Of a DNA stretch of 56,729 nt, positions 1 to 7,422 are shown piece after piece. The notes below the pieces were generated by a model. The model was not told the DNA's origin, did no database searches, and saw only the letters and a list, made by a program, of their open reading frames with translations. A program made the position numbers and the translations under genes. The DNA lies in contig JAUSPT010000036.1 of the NCBI GenBank assembly GCA_030652805.1, positions 1 to 56,729 of the forward strand. The letters are read 5' to 3'. Each line of letters opens with the position of its first letter. Within the stretch, counting starts at the first letter, position 1. The stretch comes from a bacterium. Lineage in GTDB: Bacteria > JAHJDO01.

Positions 1-48
1 CCGCTTTAATTCCCTTTGACTCGCCATGATTATGTCCCTTTCTGCCAT
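1..48 (-). CDS. ISNCY-type transposase, N-terminal fragment (runs off window)
   Basis: The minus strand opens with an ATG at 48, preceded by a strong AGGAGG ribosome site (about 53-58), and reads 16 codons before leaving the window. The peptide begins M-A-E-R-D and continues with a second M-A-S-Q and a basic end. This resembles the N-terminus of ISNCY-family DDE transposases, whose first 60-70 residues form a helix-turn-helix. That match is from memory of the family and rests on 16 residues, so the family name is moderately supported. Its position just inside an insertion-sequence-like terminus fits a transposase. Confidence 0.6.
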   Translation of the reverse strand, partial: MAERDIIMASQRELKR

Positions 49-91
49 AATACCCTCCTCTTAAATCGGGTATTATAGCTTCCTTAAAAGC

Positions 92-132
92 GGACATTTC
101 TATTTTGGCCAAATAGGACATTATCATTTTGG
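92..132. repeat. Two direct 17-bp boxes at the IS terminus
   Basis: The boxes at 92-108 and 116-132 share GGACATT and ATTTTGG around three differing central bases. They probably serve as transposase-binding sites. That role is inferred from their place between the transposase start and the element end. Confidence 0.5.
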
Positions 133-162
133 TGTTACAGAATACCCAAGCGCTTTTCTGTT

Positions 163-236
163 TGGAGCGGGTGATGGGAATCGGACCCACGCTATTAGCT
201 TGGAAGGCTAAAGTTCTACCACTGAACTACACCCGC
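163..236 (-). tRNA. tRNA-Gly (anticodon TCC), CCA encoded
   Basis: The minus strand folds as a complete 74-nt cloverleaf. It has a 7-bp acceptor stem GCGGGTG/CACCCGC, a 4-bp D stem GTTC/GAAC, an anticodon stem TTAGC/GCTAA with loop CTTCCAA (anticodon TCC, glycine), a 4-nt variable loop, a T arm, discriminator U and an encoded CCA. One oddity is the T loop, which reads TCCGATT, so position 55 is C instead of the nearly universal U (pseudouridine 55). All stems are intact, so it may still be functional. It lies 15 bp past the end of the PfkB gene on the same strand and could be co-transcribed with that operon. Confidence 0.93.
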
Positions 237-251
237 AATTCTCAAAATCCA

Positions 252-1187
252 TTATACACAGCCAAAAGACTGTGTCAAATTCTCTATCTCTAGTATCTTC
301 CTGAACTCCTCGATACGCTTTTTTATTTCATGTTCTTTAAGAGTTATTAACCTGTTAAGGCTAAAATCCTCCACAGTGAAAGATGCTATTATTGTTCCAT
401 AAACAAGGGCATTACGAATGGCATTGTCCATATATTCATCGGGATTCACTTTGGAAATGTAACCTAAGAATCCGCCACCAAAACTGTCTCCTGCGCCTGT
501 AGGATCAAGCACATTTCTTACTGGATATGCTGGCAAAGAAAAACATGTATCTTCTATAAAGAGCATCACTCCATGTTCCCCCTTTTTTATCACCACATAT
601 CTTGCACCTAACTTTAATATTTTATCAGCTGCTTTCTCAAGATTAGATTCTTTACCCAGCTGTCTTGCCTCACTATCGTTCAGCAGAACTACATCTGCTC
701 GCTTAAATACCTCCAGAAGTTCGCTCTTTTTATTCTCTATCCAAATATCCATTGTATCGCAGACAACTAGTTTCGGATTTTCAATCTGATTTAAGATATG
801 GAGCTGAAGTTCAGGATCAATATTTGCGAGAAAAACATAGTCTGATTTCTTGTGTCTATCTGAAAGTTCAGGACAGAAGTCTTCTAAAACGCCCAGATCC
901 ACAGATAATGTTTCCCTTTGATTAATATCTTCCCTATAAACTCCAGACCATCTGAATGTTTTCCCATCCTTTTTTTCCAATCCGGTAATATCTATCCCCT
1001 TTTCATCAAACAGATTCACATACTTCTGTGGAAAGTCCCCTCCTACCGCTGCTACTAAACTGACTCCTCCAAAATAGCTTGCTGCATATGCAAAGTAAGA
1101 TGCTGAGCCGCCCAGAACATCCTTTACCTCTTTAAATGTAGTCCTGACAGAATCCAAAGCAACAGAACCTATGACTAATATGCTCAT
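252..1187 (-). CDS. PfkB/ribokinase-family sugar or nucleoside kinase
   Basis: A 311-residue ATP-dependent kinase of the ribokinase (PfkB) fold, expected to phosphorylate a sugar or nucleoside hydroxyl in the cytoplasm. The N-terminal strand M-S-I-L-V-I-G-S opens the Rossmann-like core. A GGSASYF motif near residue 26 matches the substrate-side PfkB signature, and D-P-T-G-A-G-D near residue 230 is the C-terminal signature with the catalytic Asp and anion hole. I chose the ATG at 1187, not 1205, because it forms a 4-bp ATGA overlap with the cobS stop and has a GGGG ribosome site about 8 bp upstream. It is the last protein gene of a five-gene operon. The substrate cannot be told from sequence; adenosine, ribose and related sugars are all possible. 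Confidence 0.87.
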   Translation of the reverse strand: MSILVIGSVALDSVRTTFKEVKDVLGGSASYFAYAASYFGGVSLVAAVGGDFPQKYVNLFDEKGIDITGLEKKDGKTFRWSGVYREDINQRETLSVDLGVLEDFCPELSDRHKKSDYVFLANIDPELQLHILNQIENPKLVVCDTMDIWIENKKSELLEVFKRADVVLLNDSEARQLGKESNLEKAADKILKLGARYVVIKKGEHGVMLFIEDTCFSLPAYPVRNVLDPTGAGDSFGGGFLGYISKVNPDEYMDNAIRNALVYGTIIASFTVEDFSLNRLITLKEHEIKKRIEEFRKILEIENLTQSFGCV

Positions 1188-1921
1188 ACAAATCCCCGCA
1201 CGCAAAACAGAACAAATACCTCTACTAATTCATTCAACATACCCAGAGTATCTCCTGTAACACCACCTATCTTCCTTAAAAAATATCCTCGCATAATAAT
1301 CGCAAACAAAAAAGCGAAAAAAGTGATGAAATTTCCTTTTACTCCGAACAGCAAGACTACAAGAATATAAGAAATAAGTACAGGAATTAACCAATACACT
1401 GCTTTCCTTTCCCCTGCAAAAATACTTCCTAATCCATTATTCTTTGAACTTGGAGTTAATAATAAAACGAAACTCATGCTACTCCTGGAAAGAACAGGCA
1501 TTATGAATATTGCTTTTGCAAATATATCTTTAGGAAGAGAACCTATAAGTGCAAATTTTAACATTAACAAGCACACTACTCCAATAACGCCGAATGCACC
1601 TACATTATGATCTTTCATTATCTTTAGCATATCATCTCTATTCTTGCCGCCGAATAAACCGTCTACAGAATCTATAAACCCGTCCAGATGCAGTCCTCCT
1701 GTTAGTATTGCAAGTATCGTTACAATAAACGCACTCAACACAAGTGGAGAGAACATGTTTCTAAGGATTAAGTAGACAGTGGAAAGCATCAATCCAAGAA
1801 TTATGCCAACAACAGGGAAAAACAGGACGGAGTCCTTTATTTTCTTTTCTTTAATACTTCTTGAGAATTTCTCAAATGGAAGAATAGTCAAAAAATTTAT
1901 TGCAAAGAATAGACTTTCCAT
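1184..1921 (-). CDS. cobS: Adenosylcobinamide-GDP ribazoletransferase (cobalamin synthase)
   Basis: CobS joins adenosylcobinamide-GDP and alpha-ribazole (or its phosphate) in the last steps of cobalamin assembly, in the inner membrane. The 245-residue length is normal for the family. The motif G-G-L-H-L-D-G at residues 75-81, continuing with two spaced aspartates, is the CobS signature, and the rest is a series of hydrophobic membrane helices. The start overlaps the heptosyltransferase stop by one base (TAATG), so translation is probably coupled. No other cobalamin biosynthesis genes are visible, so the pathway must be completed or fed by salvage elsewhere. A cobalamin demand fits the MttB-type and UroD-type methyltransferases later in the window. 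Confidence 0.93.
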   Translation of the reverse strand: MESLFFAINFLTILPFEKFSRSIKEKKIKDSVLFFPVVGIILGLMLSTVYLILRNMFSPLVLSAFIVTILAILTGGLHLDGFIDSVDGLFGGKNRDDMLKIMKDHNVGAFGVIGVVCLLMLKFALIGSLPKDIFAKAIFIMPVLSRSSMSFVLLLTPSSKNNGLGSIFAGERKAVYWLIPVLISYILVVLLFGVKGNFITFFAFLFAIIMRGYFLRKIGGVTGDTLGMLNELVEVFVLFCVRGFV

Positions 1922-2961
1922 TACACAAACTTCTCTATCATTCTTGAAATCTCAGCAAACACTTCTTCCACACTCACTTCCTCCATACATCTGTGATCAT
2001 TTGGACATTTCCGAAGAAAGCACGGTGAGCAGCTAACTCTCTTATATATTATCTGTAATTTTTCAGATGGAATTGCAACTGTATTTGGATTTGTCGGGCC
2101 AAAGATTGCCAGTGTTGGAACTCTTAACGCAGATGCAATATACAGAGGCCCTGTATCCCCTGTTATAAATAATCTGCATTTATTAACCAGACCTATGCTA
2201 TCCTGAAGAGTTGTCTTTCCAGCTGCCATAGCGCATTTGTTTCTTAATCCTTTTGCCAGTCCATTTACTTGACCTTGATCATGCGGACCGCCAAACAAAA
2301 CTAATTTTACATTATAAGCACTAATCAATCTGAGACCTAATTCTGCGTATTTTTTAGCAGGCCAGCACTTTGCTTTCCCATACGCAGCTCCAGGATTAAA
2401 TCCTATTATTGTATCTGTTTCATCTATCTTATTTTTCTTAAGAAAATTTTTCACAAAGGCTTCCGACTCTTTTGAAACATTTAGAACTAGTTCTCTATCT
2501 GCTTGCTTTTTGCCTATTAAATTAGCTATATTTAAAAAATAATCTATCCTGAGCTTTTCAAACTCCAAATCTGCTGTGCGTGGAGTCTTTATGTTTAAAA
2601 ACATGTTTCTACAATCCGTCTTATATCCCACTCTATACTTTGTGCCAAGTAAAAATAAAAATAGTGCTGAACTAAAGGAATTAGGAAAGGCTATTCCTAT
2701 ATCAAATCTTTCCTTTCTTAACTTTTTAATCAATCTGATATATCCGACTCGGTTCTTTGGATTGCAAACAATAATATCATCAATAAATGGATTGCCAATA
2801 AACACATCTTTAACCCATTCTTTTACAACAATGGTAATTTTTGCATCTGGAAAATTTTCTGCCAGTTGTGTGATTGCCGGCGTAGTCATAATGGCATCAC
2901 CTATCCAGTTAACACTTCTTACAACAATCTTTTTAACTTGACTGGTATCTATTTCTTGCAT
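1921..2961 (-). CDS. Lipopolysaccharide heptosyltransferase II-like (GT9)
   Basis: A 346-residue glycosyltransferase family 9 protein, related to WaaF, that would add an ADP-activated heptose to the LPS inner core at the cytoplasmic face. Family features are the N-terminal N-W-I-G-D-A-I-M-T-T-P segment, which binds the acceptor side, and the C-terminal G-D-T-G-P-L-Y-I-A segment, which binds the nucleotide. A cluster of cysteines lies near the C-terminus. The reading frame also has a GTG four codons upstream (2973). I prefer the ATG at 2961, which overlaps the preceding glycosyltransferase by 13 bp. The gene implies a Gram-negative outer membrane. WaaF, WaaC and WaaQ are hard to separate by eye, so no symbol is given. 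Confidence 0.88.
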   Translation of the reverse strand: MQEIDTSQVKKIVVRSVNWIGDAIMTTPAITQLAENFPDAKITIVVKEWVKDVFIGNPFIDDIIVCNPKNRVGYIRLIKKLRKERFDIGIAFPNSFSSALFLFLLGTKYRVGYKTDCRNMFLNIKTPRTADLEFEKLRIDYFLNIANLIGKKQADRELVLNVSKESEAFVKNFLKKNKIDETDTIIGFNPGAAYGKAKCWPAKKYAELGLRLISAYNVKLVLFGGPHDQGQVNGLAKGLRNKCAMAAGKTTLQDSIGLVNKCRLFITGDTGPLYIASALRVPTLAIFGPTNPNTVAIPSEKLQIIYKRVSCSPCFLRKCPNDHRCMEEVSVEEVFAEISRMIEKFV

Positions 2962-3698
2962 TTTCTTTCCCACGCTTTTGCATATTTAGAAAATACATAA
3001 AAAGCGCCTAATGTGCACACTATTATACCCACAGCTCCATCCAAAAAACCCCTTTTAAGAATATACATTTTGAAGAACTTACCAAAAGGCCATAGAACTA
3101 AATGAAATATCCCTATCCTGCGCTTCTTCTTTAGCATTTCCTTAGCAGCCAAATCAGTATATTTATTAAACTTCTGGAAATAATGTTCCAGATTACGATA
3201 TGGCTGATGAATCAGATCTCCACATAAATAGCCTTTTTCCCCTTTCAACTCAACGCTTGAACCTAATTCTCTGTCTTTATATACTGCTCCCTCACGCTGA
3301 AATAGTCGCAAGACATAATCAGGATACCATCCACAATAGTTAACTGGTTTTCCTAAAAAATAATTCTTGCGAGTTATGTAATAGCCATTCAGAGCAGGCC
3401 TGCTTTTTATAAGCTTTTCTATATTCCTGGATAACTCAGTTGTTACTGCTTCGTCAGAGTCAACTACCAATATCCAGTCATTCGCTATCTTCTTCAGTGC
3501 CCAATTCAGTTGTCTTCCATAGTTTACGTACTTGTTATAGTATACTCTGTCAGTATACGTTTTAGCTATTTCAATTGTTCTGTCTGTGCTTCCGGAATCT
3601 ACTATAACTATGTCGGTTATCCATTTAATGCTTTCAAGACATTTCTCTAATGTGTCGGATGAATTATGGGTTAAAATTATTGCGGATAAATTAGACAT
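2949..3698 (-). CDS. Glycosyltransferase family 2 (WaaE/KdtX-like)
   Basis: A 249-residue GT-A fold glycosyltransferase. The start S-A-I-I-L-T-H-N-S, followed by D-S-G-S-T-D-R-T near residue 37, is the nucleotide-sugar binding half. V-V-D-S-D-E-A near residue 80 is the metal-binding DxD equivalent. A C-terminal hydrophobic stretch suggests membrane association. Its length and layout match the WaaE/KdtX group, which adds a hexose to the LPS inner core. It sits directly before a heptosyltransferase gene with a 13-bp overlap, which supports an LPS-core role. The exact sugar and linkage are not known. Confidence 0.85.
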   Translation of the reverse strand: MSNLSAIILTHNSSDTLEKCLESIKWITDIVIVDSGSTDRTIEIAKTYTDRVYYNKYVNYGRQLNWALKKIANDWILVVDSDEAVTTELSRNIEKLIKSRPALNGYYITRKNYFLGKPVNYCGWYPDYVLRLFQREGAVYKDRELGSSVELKGEKGYLCGDLIHQPYRNLEHYFQKFNKYTDLAAKEMLKKKRRIGIFHLVLWPFGKFFKMYILKRGFLDGAVGIIVCTLGAFYVFSKYAKAWERKCKK

Positions 3699-4809
3699 AT
3701 TGCTTCCTTGATAAGTTTTGAAGAATCTCTATACCTTTATAGAGCACTTTATTCTCTGCAGCATAACAGATGCGAAAATGGGTATTTCTTTCTGAAAACA
3801 CACTTCCTGGTATGACTAATAAATTGTTCTTCACAGCTTCGTTAATAAATTTTTCATCAGTCACCCCATTTGGAATCTTTACAAACATATAAAATGCGCC
3901 TTCCGGTTTTAATATCTCAAAATAATCCTTTAAGCCATTATACATCAAATCTCTTTTCTCTTTATATGAATCTATTAAGTGAGCTGTATTATAATCCATG
4001 GCTTTAAGCCCACTATATTGAACAATTGAAGGGGCACAAACAAAAGTATACTGCTGCAATTTAATCATCTCATCAAGCAACCATTTCGGACCCCCAGCCC
4101 AGCCAAGTCTCCATCCTGTCATAGCATAGGTCTTTGAAAATCCATTCAGTACCAATGTGTTTTCATAGATTTCTGCAATTGAAATAGAATCTTCCCCGTA
4201 AACAAACTCATTATAAATTTCATCTGAAATTATAAGAATATTGTGTTTCGCAGCTATATCCGCAAGATTTTTTAACTGATCTTTGCTATATACGGCTCCT
4301 GTTGGGTTGCATGGACTGTTTATTACAATAATTTTGGTTTTCTTAGATATAACCCCTTCAATCTTATCAACAGGAATATTAAATGATGGGTATGTATCAA
4401 TAAACACGGGGACACCTCCAACTATTCTGACCAAATGTTTATACATTACAAAATAAGGATCAAATATAATAACTTCATCACCAGGATTAATGAGACACAT
4501 AAAAGCCAGTAGAAGCAGTCCTGATGTACCAGAACTAATCATTATCTCCTCAAGACTTATATTCCTTTTCTCTTTTTGCTGAGCCTTAATCTTTCCCCTC
4601 AATTCAGGTATACCCTGAGTGAGTGTATACTTATTCAATCCATTTTGAATTGCTTGTATGGCAGCTTTTTTGATCTCTTCCGGCACATCAAAATGCGGCT
4701 GTCCTATACTCAGATTTATCGGATTTTTTAATTTAGACGCCAAAGCAAAAACCTTCCTTATTCCGGAAGAATCTATTAAAGACATTCTGTCAGCAATCAC
4801 ACTGTTCAT
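3691..4809 (-). CDS. Class I/II pyridoxal-phosphate aminotransferase (aspartate aminotransferase-like)
   Basis: A 372-residue fold-type I PLP aminotransferase. It shows the N-terminal I-N-L-S-I-G-Q-P-H-F segment, the substrate loop Y-T-L-T-Q-G, the N-S-P-C-N-P-T-G-A block around residue 165 that contacts the cofactor, and N-G-F-S-K-T-Y-A-M-T-G-W-R with the Schiff-base lysine near residue 225. These match the aspartate/aromatic aminotransferase subgroup I gamma. The preferred substrate is not readable. It is the first gene of the operon running down to the PfkB kinase and overlaps the glycosyltransferase by 8 bp. The intergenic stretch upstream (4810-4905) is short and AT-rich, with no clear promoter that I could support. 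Confidence 0.9.
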   Translation of the reverse strand: MNSVIADRMSLIDSSGIRKVFALASKLKNPINLSIGQPHFDVPEEIKKAAIQAIQNGLNKYTLTQGIPELRGKIKAQQKEKRNISLEEIMISSGTSGLLLLAFMCLINPGDEVIIFDPYFVMYKHLVRIVGGVPVFIDTYPSFNIPVDKIEGVISKKTKIIVINSPCNPTGAVYSKDQLKNLADIAAKHNILIISDEIYNEFVYGEDSISIAEIYENTLVLNGFSKTYAMTGWRLGWAGGPKWLLDEMIKLQQYTFVCAPSIVQYSGLKAMDYNTAHLIDSYKEKRDLMYNGLKDYFEILKPEGAFYMFVKIPNGVTDEKFINEAVKNNLLVIPGSVFSERNTHFRICYAAENKVLYKGIEILQNLSRKQYV

Positions 4810-4905
4810 TAAGCTTCACTCCTTCTATGTTAAAAATCCAAAATCAGCGACTTGGGCAAGCATTGATAGGAACGAAATTGGAATAGCATTCAGTAAATCA
4901 GTTTA

Positions 4906-5364
4906 TTATGTCTCATTAATTTTTTCTAAATGATCAATATCGTCTAAATCTTTATGTCGCTTACTCGCTTTTTTGTTTTTTATTAAGTCTTCATAGGAAA
5001 TGAAATCAACTTCGGCATTCTCTATTAATACTGTATTTTTATTTTTATAGCATTCTTCAAAAAGAACACCATCAATGGAAGTAATAATTTCAAGCCTAAG
5101 TGGAGGGACCCCCATTCGAATTATCTGTGCTTTTTTCAAGAAGAAATCTTTTTTTATTTCTTGAGAAGTGAATCCAAATTCATGCAATGCTTCCACTAAT
5201 TTTAAAGCATTATTTTCGTGAATTGCCACCCATATATCCATATCACCAGTCGTGCGAGGATGGCCATAAAGACCTACTGCATAACCACCAATGACAAGAT
5301 ACTCAATCTTTTTTGAGTGGAGCAATTGTATAAATTCTTTGAAGTCTTTCGGAAAGGTTATCAT
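4906..5364 (-). CDS. Minimal nucleotidyltransferase-fold protein (toxin-antitoxin-like)
   Basis: A 152-residue member of the nucleotidyltransferase superfamily. G-G-Y-A-V at residues 26-30 and G-D-M-D-I-W at 40-45 give the canonical GG...DxD catalytic pattern (D41, D43), so it should be able to transfer a nucleotide. The C-terminal part is rich in lysine and acidic residues and ends in a K-R-H-K-D-L-D-D-I segment common in AbiEii/DUF6036-like proteins. It is translated together with a 61-residue upstream gene that overlaps it by 62 bp. Such pairs are frequent in bacterial genomes and are often proposed to be toxin-antitoxin modules. The role here is inferred. Confidence 0.75.
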   Translation of the reverse strand: MITFPKDFKEFIQLLHSKKIEYLVIGGYAVGLYGHPRTTGDMDIWVAIHENNALKLVEALHEFGFTSQEIKKDFFLKKAQIIRMGVPPLRLEIITSIDGVLFEECYKNKNTVLIENAEVDFISYEDLIKNKKASKRHKDLDDIDHLEKINET

Positions 5365-5488
5365 AATTAAACATATGCTTTCTCATCGTTTCAATACATT
5401 GAAGTCTTTCTATATAAGATTTTGTTTTCCAATATGTATCGTCATCATTTTTTCCTAAAGGTAAAACCTCAAAATGCTTTTTATCCAT
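5303..5488 (-). CDS. Small partner of the nucleotidyltransferase (hypothetical, antitoxin-like)
   Basis: A 61-residue soluble protein beginning M-D-K-K-H-F-E-V-L-P-L-G-K-N-D-D-D. It contains a Y-I-E-R-L-Q-C-I-E helix and ends with S-E-R-L-Q-R-I-Y. I recognise the pattern (K-N-D-D ... E-R-L ... R-L-Q-R-x-Y) as the small conserved protein often found just upstream of GG-DxD nucleotidyltransferases, but I know of no assigned biochemical role. The 62-bp overlap with the downstream gene, in another frame, argues for strict co-expression. The small size and position fit an antitoxin or regulatory partner. Confidence 0.65.
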   Translation of the reverse strand: MDKKHFEVLPLGKNDDDTYWKTKSYIERLQCIETMRKHMFNYDNLSERLQRIYTIAPLKKD

Positions 5489-5502
5489 AACAACTTTATA
5501 GT

Positions 5503-5530
5503 ATCATACTTTTATGAACAAAAATAGCAA
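5503..5530 (-). promoter_or_regulatory. Putative sigma-70 promoter of the nucleotidyltransferase pair
   Basis: On the minus strand TTGCTA (5530-5525) and TATGAT (5508-5503) are separated by 16 bp, 14 bp before the ATG at 5488. They match the -35 consensus in 4/6 positions and the -10 in 5/6. The mRNA leader would be very short. An alternative -10 TATAAA lies at 5500-5495. Confidence 0.35.
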
Positions 5531-5561
5531 TAAAATGCAAATGCGTACACAATATTGAGCT

Positions 5562-6101
5562 TCACTCCTCTAACAACTTCAAAACAGCAGGTTCCAACAC
5601 ATCTAGCTTTTGCAAGCCAAATCCCTTTCCATATATTCTGCCCTGCCTATCAATCATAAATATAGTCGGGAAACTTCTAATGCCTCCATACAGCTCATAT
5701 ACATACTTCTCTCCTATAAGAACTTTATATGTTATGCCAAATTTTTTCGTGAACAACCTTGCAGGAGATAAACTACCTTCATCCATTACAACTGCCAGAA
5801 TTACAACCTTGCGTTTACTATAAACATTCTGTATATGCTGCAAGTATTCTGCCTGCTTTTTTGAAAGAGGGTCCCAGCTATACCAGAACTCCAGAATAAC
5901 AACTTTGCCAATGAATGAAGAGAGATATACTCTATCACCGTCAATACTCGTTAGTGAAAAATCTGGAGCTTGAGGATGCCTGTCAAGCGTTACCTGTGGC
6001 TTACTTCTGGCACATGATGTAATAAGAAAACATACACACACTGACAATGTAATTACAAGCCTATAGATATAATTATTCTGTAACTGCTTTAATGGAATCA
6101 T
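5562..6101 (-). CDS. TlpA/AhpC-TSA-type thioredoxin-fold lipoprotein lacking the redox cysteines
   Basis: A 179-residue protein with a hydrophobic N-terminal helix and a lipobox L-I-T-S-C (Cys30), so it is predicted to be an exported lipoprotein. Residues 45-179 form a TlpA-like thioredoxin fold: A-P-D-F-S-L, then G-K-V-V-I-L-E-F-W, then a cis-proline region R-S-F-P-T-I-F-M-I-D near residue 145. The active site that should read W-C-x-x-C instead reads W76-D-P-L-S80, so both catalytic cysteines are gone and thiol-disulfide exchange is not expected. It may bind a ligand or partner instead. It overlaps bioA by 29 bp at its 5' end. Confidence 0.82.
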   Translation of the reverse strand: MIPLKQLQNNYIYRLVITLSVCVCFLITSCARSKPQVTLDRHPQAPDFSLTSIDGDRVYLSSFIGKVVILEFWYSWDPLSKKQAEYLQHIQNVYSKRKVVILAVVMDEGSLSPARLFTKKFGITYKVLIGEKYVYELYGGIRSFPTIFMIDRQGRIYGKGFGLQKLDVLEPAVLKLLEE

Positions 6102-7422
6102 AGGTTATCTTTAGAATCTGACTAAGTTCTTTAATTCTAATACTCAATGGGGGTATTAGAACAATGACATCTTCCAAAGGACGAATAATTAACCCTCTTT
6201 TTCTAGCCTCTAAAATTACTTTATGCCCTATTCGTCTGTTCGGAGGATATCGTTTATGGCTATCCTTATTTTCAACTAGTTCAATCCCTGCTATCAGCCC
6301 CTTCTGCCTGATATCTCCTACATGAGCCAGCTTATCAAATCCTTTAAGCCCGATCTGTAAGAATTCTATTTTTTCCTCTATAGACTCAAGAACCCTATCC
6401 TCTTCAAAAATTCTTATGCTTGCCAGTGCAGCTGCACAGGCAAGAGAGTTACCAGTATAACTATGTCCATGGTAAAAAGTTCTATGTTCATCATACTCAC
6501 CCAAAAACTGATTATAGATTTCTTCTGTAACCAATGTGGCTGCTAGAGGAAGATATCCCCCTGTTAGTCCCTTAGATATAATCATAATATCAGGTTTCAC
6601 CTTTTCATGCTCACAAGCAAACATCTTTCCTGTTCTGCCAAAACCCGTAGCTACTTCATCTGCTATTAATAACACCCCATACTTTTTACATAACTTGCTT
6701 ACTGCCCTCAGAAAACCTTCTGGAGCTACTATGATCCCTCCTGCGCACTGCACCAACGGCTCTATAATTACACCAATAATTTTCTCGTGTTTTTGCTCCA
6801 GTATATTTTTTAATCTCTTTAAACAAGCCATATTACATAGCCGAAATGTTTTTGAGCATCTATAACAATATGGACATGGTACTTTAAAGCTATTAAATAA
6901 AAGCGGTTTATATTTCTTATGAAAGAGGTCCATACCACCAACACTAACTGCGCCTAAAGTATCTCCATGATATCCTCCAATAAAGGAGACAAACTTGTTT
7001 TTTTGTAATTCTCCTTTTTGCTGCCAGTATTGGAAACCTATTTTTAAGGCTATTTCTACCCCTGTAGAACCATTATCAGAGAAAAACACCCTTTTAAGAT
7101 TTGGAGGTGTAATCTCAACAAGTTTCTTAGCCAAACATATTGTCTGCGTATTGGACAATCCAAGAAGCGTTGTATGAGACACCTTCTTAATTTGTTTTAT
7201 TATTGCTCTGTCTATTTCTTTTCTTCTATGACCATGAATGTTAACCCAGAGGGATGAAACACCATCAAGATATTTCTTGCCGTCAATATCAACAAGAAAA
7301 GAATCATACGCTTTCTCTATTATAACTGGTTCCTCTTTTCCATACTCCTGCATCTGAGTAAAGGGATGCCAGATATGGTCCAGATCAATCTGCTTAAGTT
7401 TCTTTTTTATATCCTTATGCAT
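6073..7422 (-). CDS. bioA: Adenosylmethionine-8-amino-7-oxononanoate aminotransferase
   Basis: BioA uses S-adenosylmethionine as amino donor to turn 8-amino-7-oxononanoate (KAPA) into 7,8-diaminononanoate in biotin synthesis. The 449-residue class III aminotransferase starts with the BioA-typical D-L-D-H-I-W-H-P-F-T-Q-M segment. It continues with S-L-W-V-N-I-H-G-H, then L-I-A-D-E-V-A-T-G-F-G-R-T-G with the cofactor Asp, and I-I-S-K-G-L-T-G-G-Y with the Schiff-base lysine near residue 285. It overlaps the racemase gene by 8 bp. The bioF and bioB genes lie some 19 kb away, and bioD is not seen in this window. Confidence 0.93.
   Translation of the reverse strand: MHKDIKKKLKQIDLDHIWHPFTQMQEYGKEEPVIIEKAYDSFLVDIDGKKYLDGVSSLWVNIHGHRRKEIDRAIIKQIKKVSHTTLLGLSNTQTICLAKKLVEITPPNLKRVFFSDNGSTGVEIALKIGFQYWQQKGELQKNKFVSFIGGYHGDTLGAVSVGGMDLFHKKYKPLLFNSFKVPCPYCYRCSKTFRLCNMACLKRLKNILEQKHEKIIGVIIEPLVQCAGGIIVAPEGFLRAVSKLCKKYGVLLIADEVATGFGRTGKMFACEHEKVKPDIMIISKGLTGGYLPLAATLVTEEIYNQFLGEYDEHRTFYHGHSYTGNSLACAAALASIRIFEEDRVLESIEEKIEFLQIGLKGFDKLAHVGDIRQKGLIAGIELVENKDSHKRYPPNRRIGHKVILEARKRGLIIRPLEDVIVLIPPLSIRIKELSQILKITYDSIKAVTE

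Larger units (their letters stand above)
1..140 (-). mobile_element. Terminal part of an insertion sequence (ISNCY-like)
   Basis: Between the transposase start and position about 140 lie two 17-bp copies of a GGACATT-N3-ATTTTGG motif (92-108 and 116-132, three mismatches, 24-bp period). They are followed by a TGTTACAG-like end near 133-140. Iterated terminal transposase-binding boxes just outside the transposase gene are typical of insertion sequences. The other end lies outside the window, so the exact boundary and any target duplication cannot be read. Confidence 0.55.

Noticed and set aside
240-280. Hairpin at the end of the PfkB gene as a terminator
   Set aside because: The ACACAG/CTGTGT stem is only 6 bp, lies in the last codons and is not followed by a T-tract.
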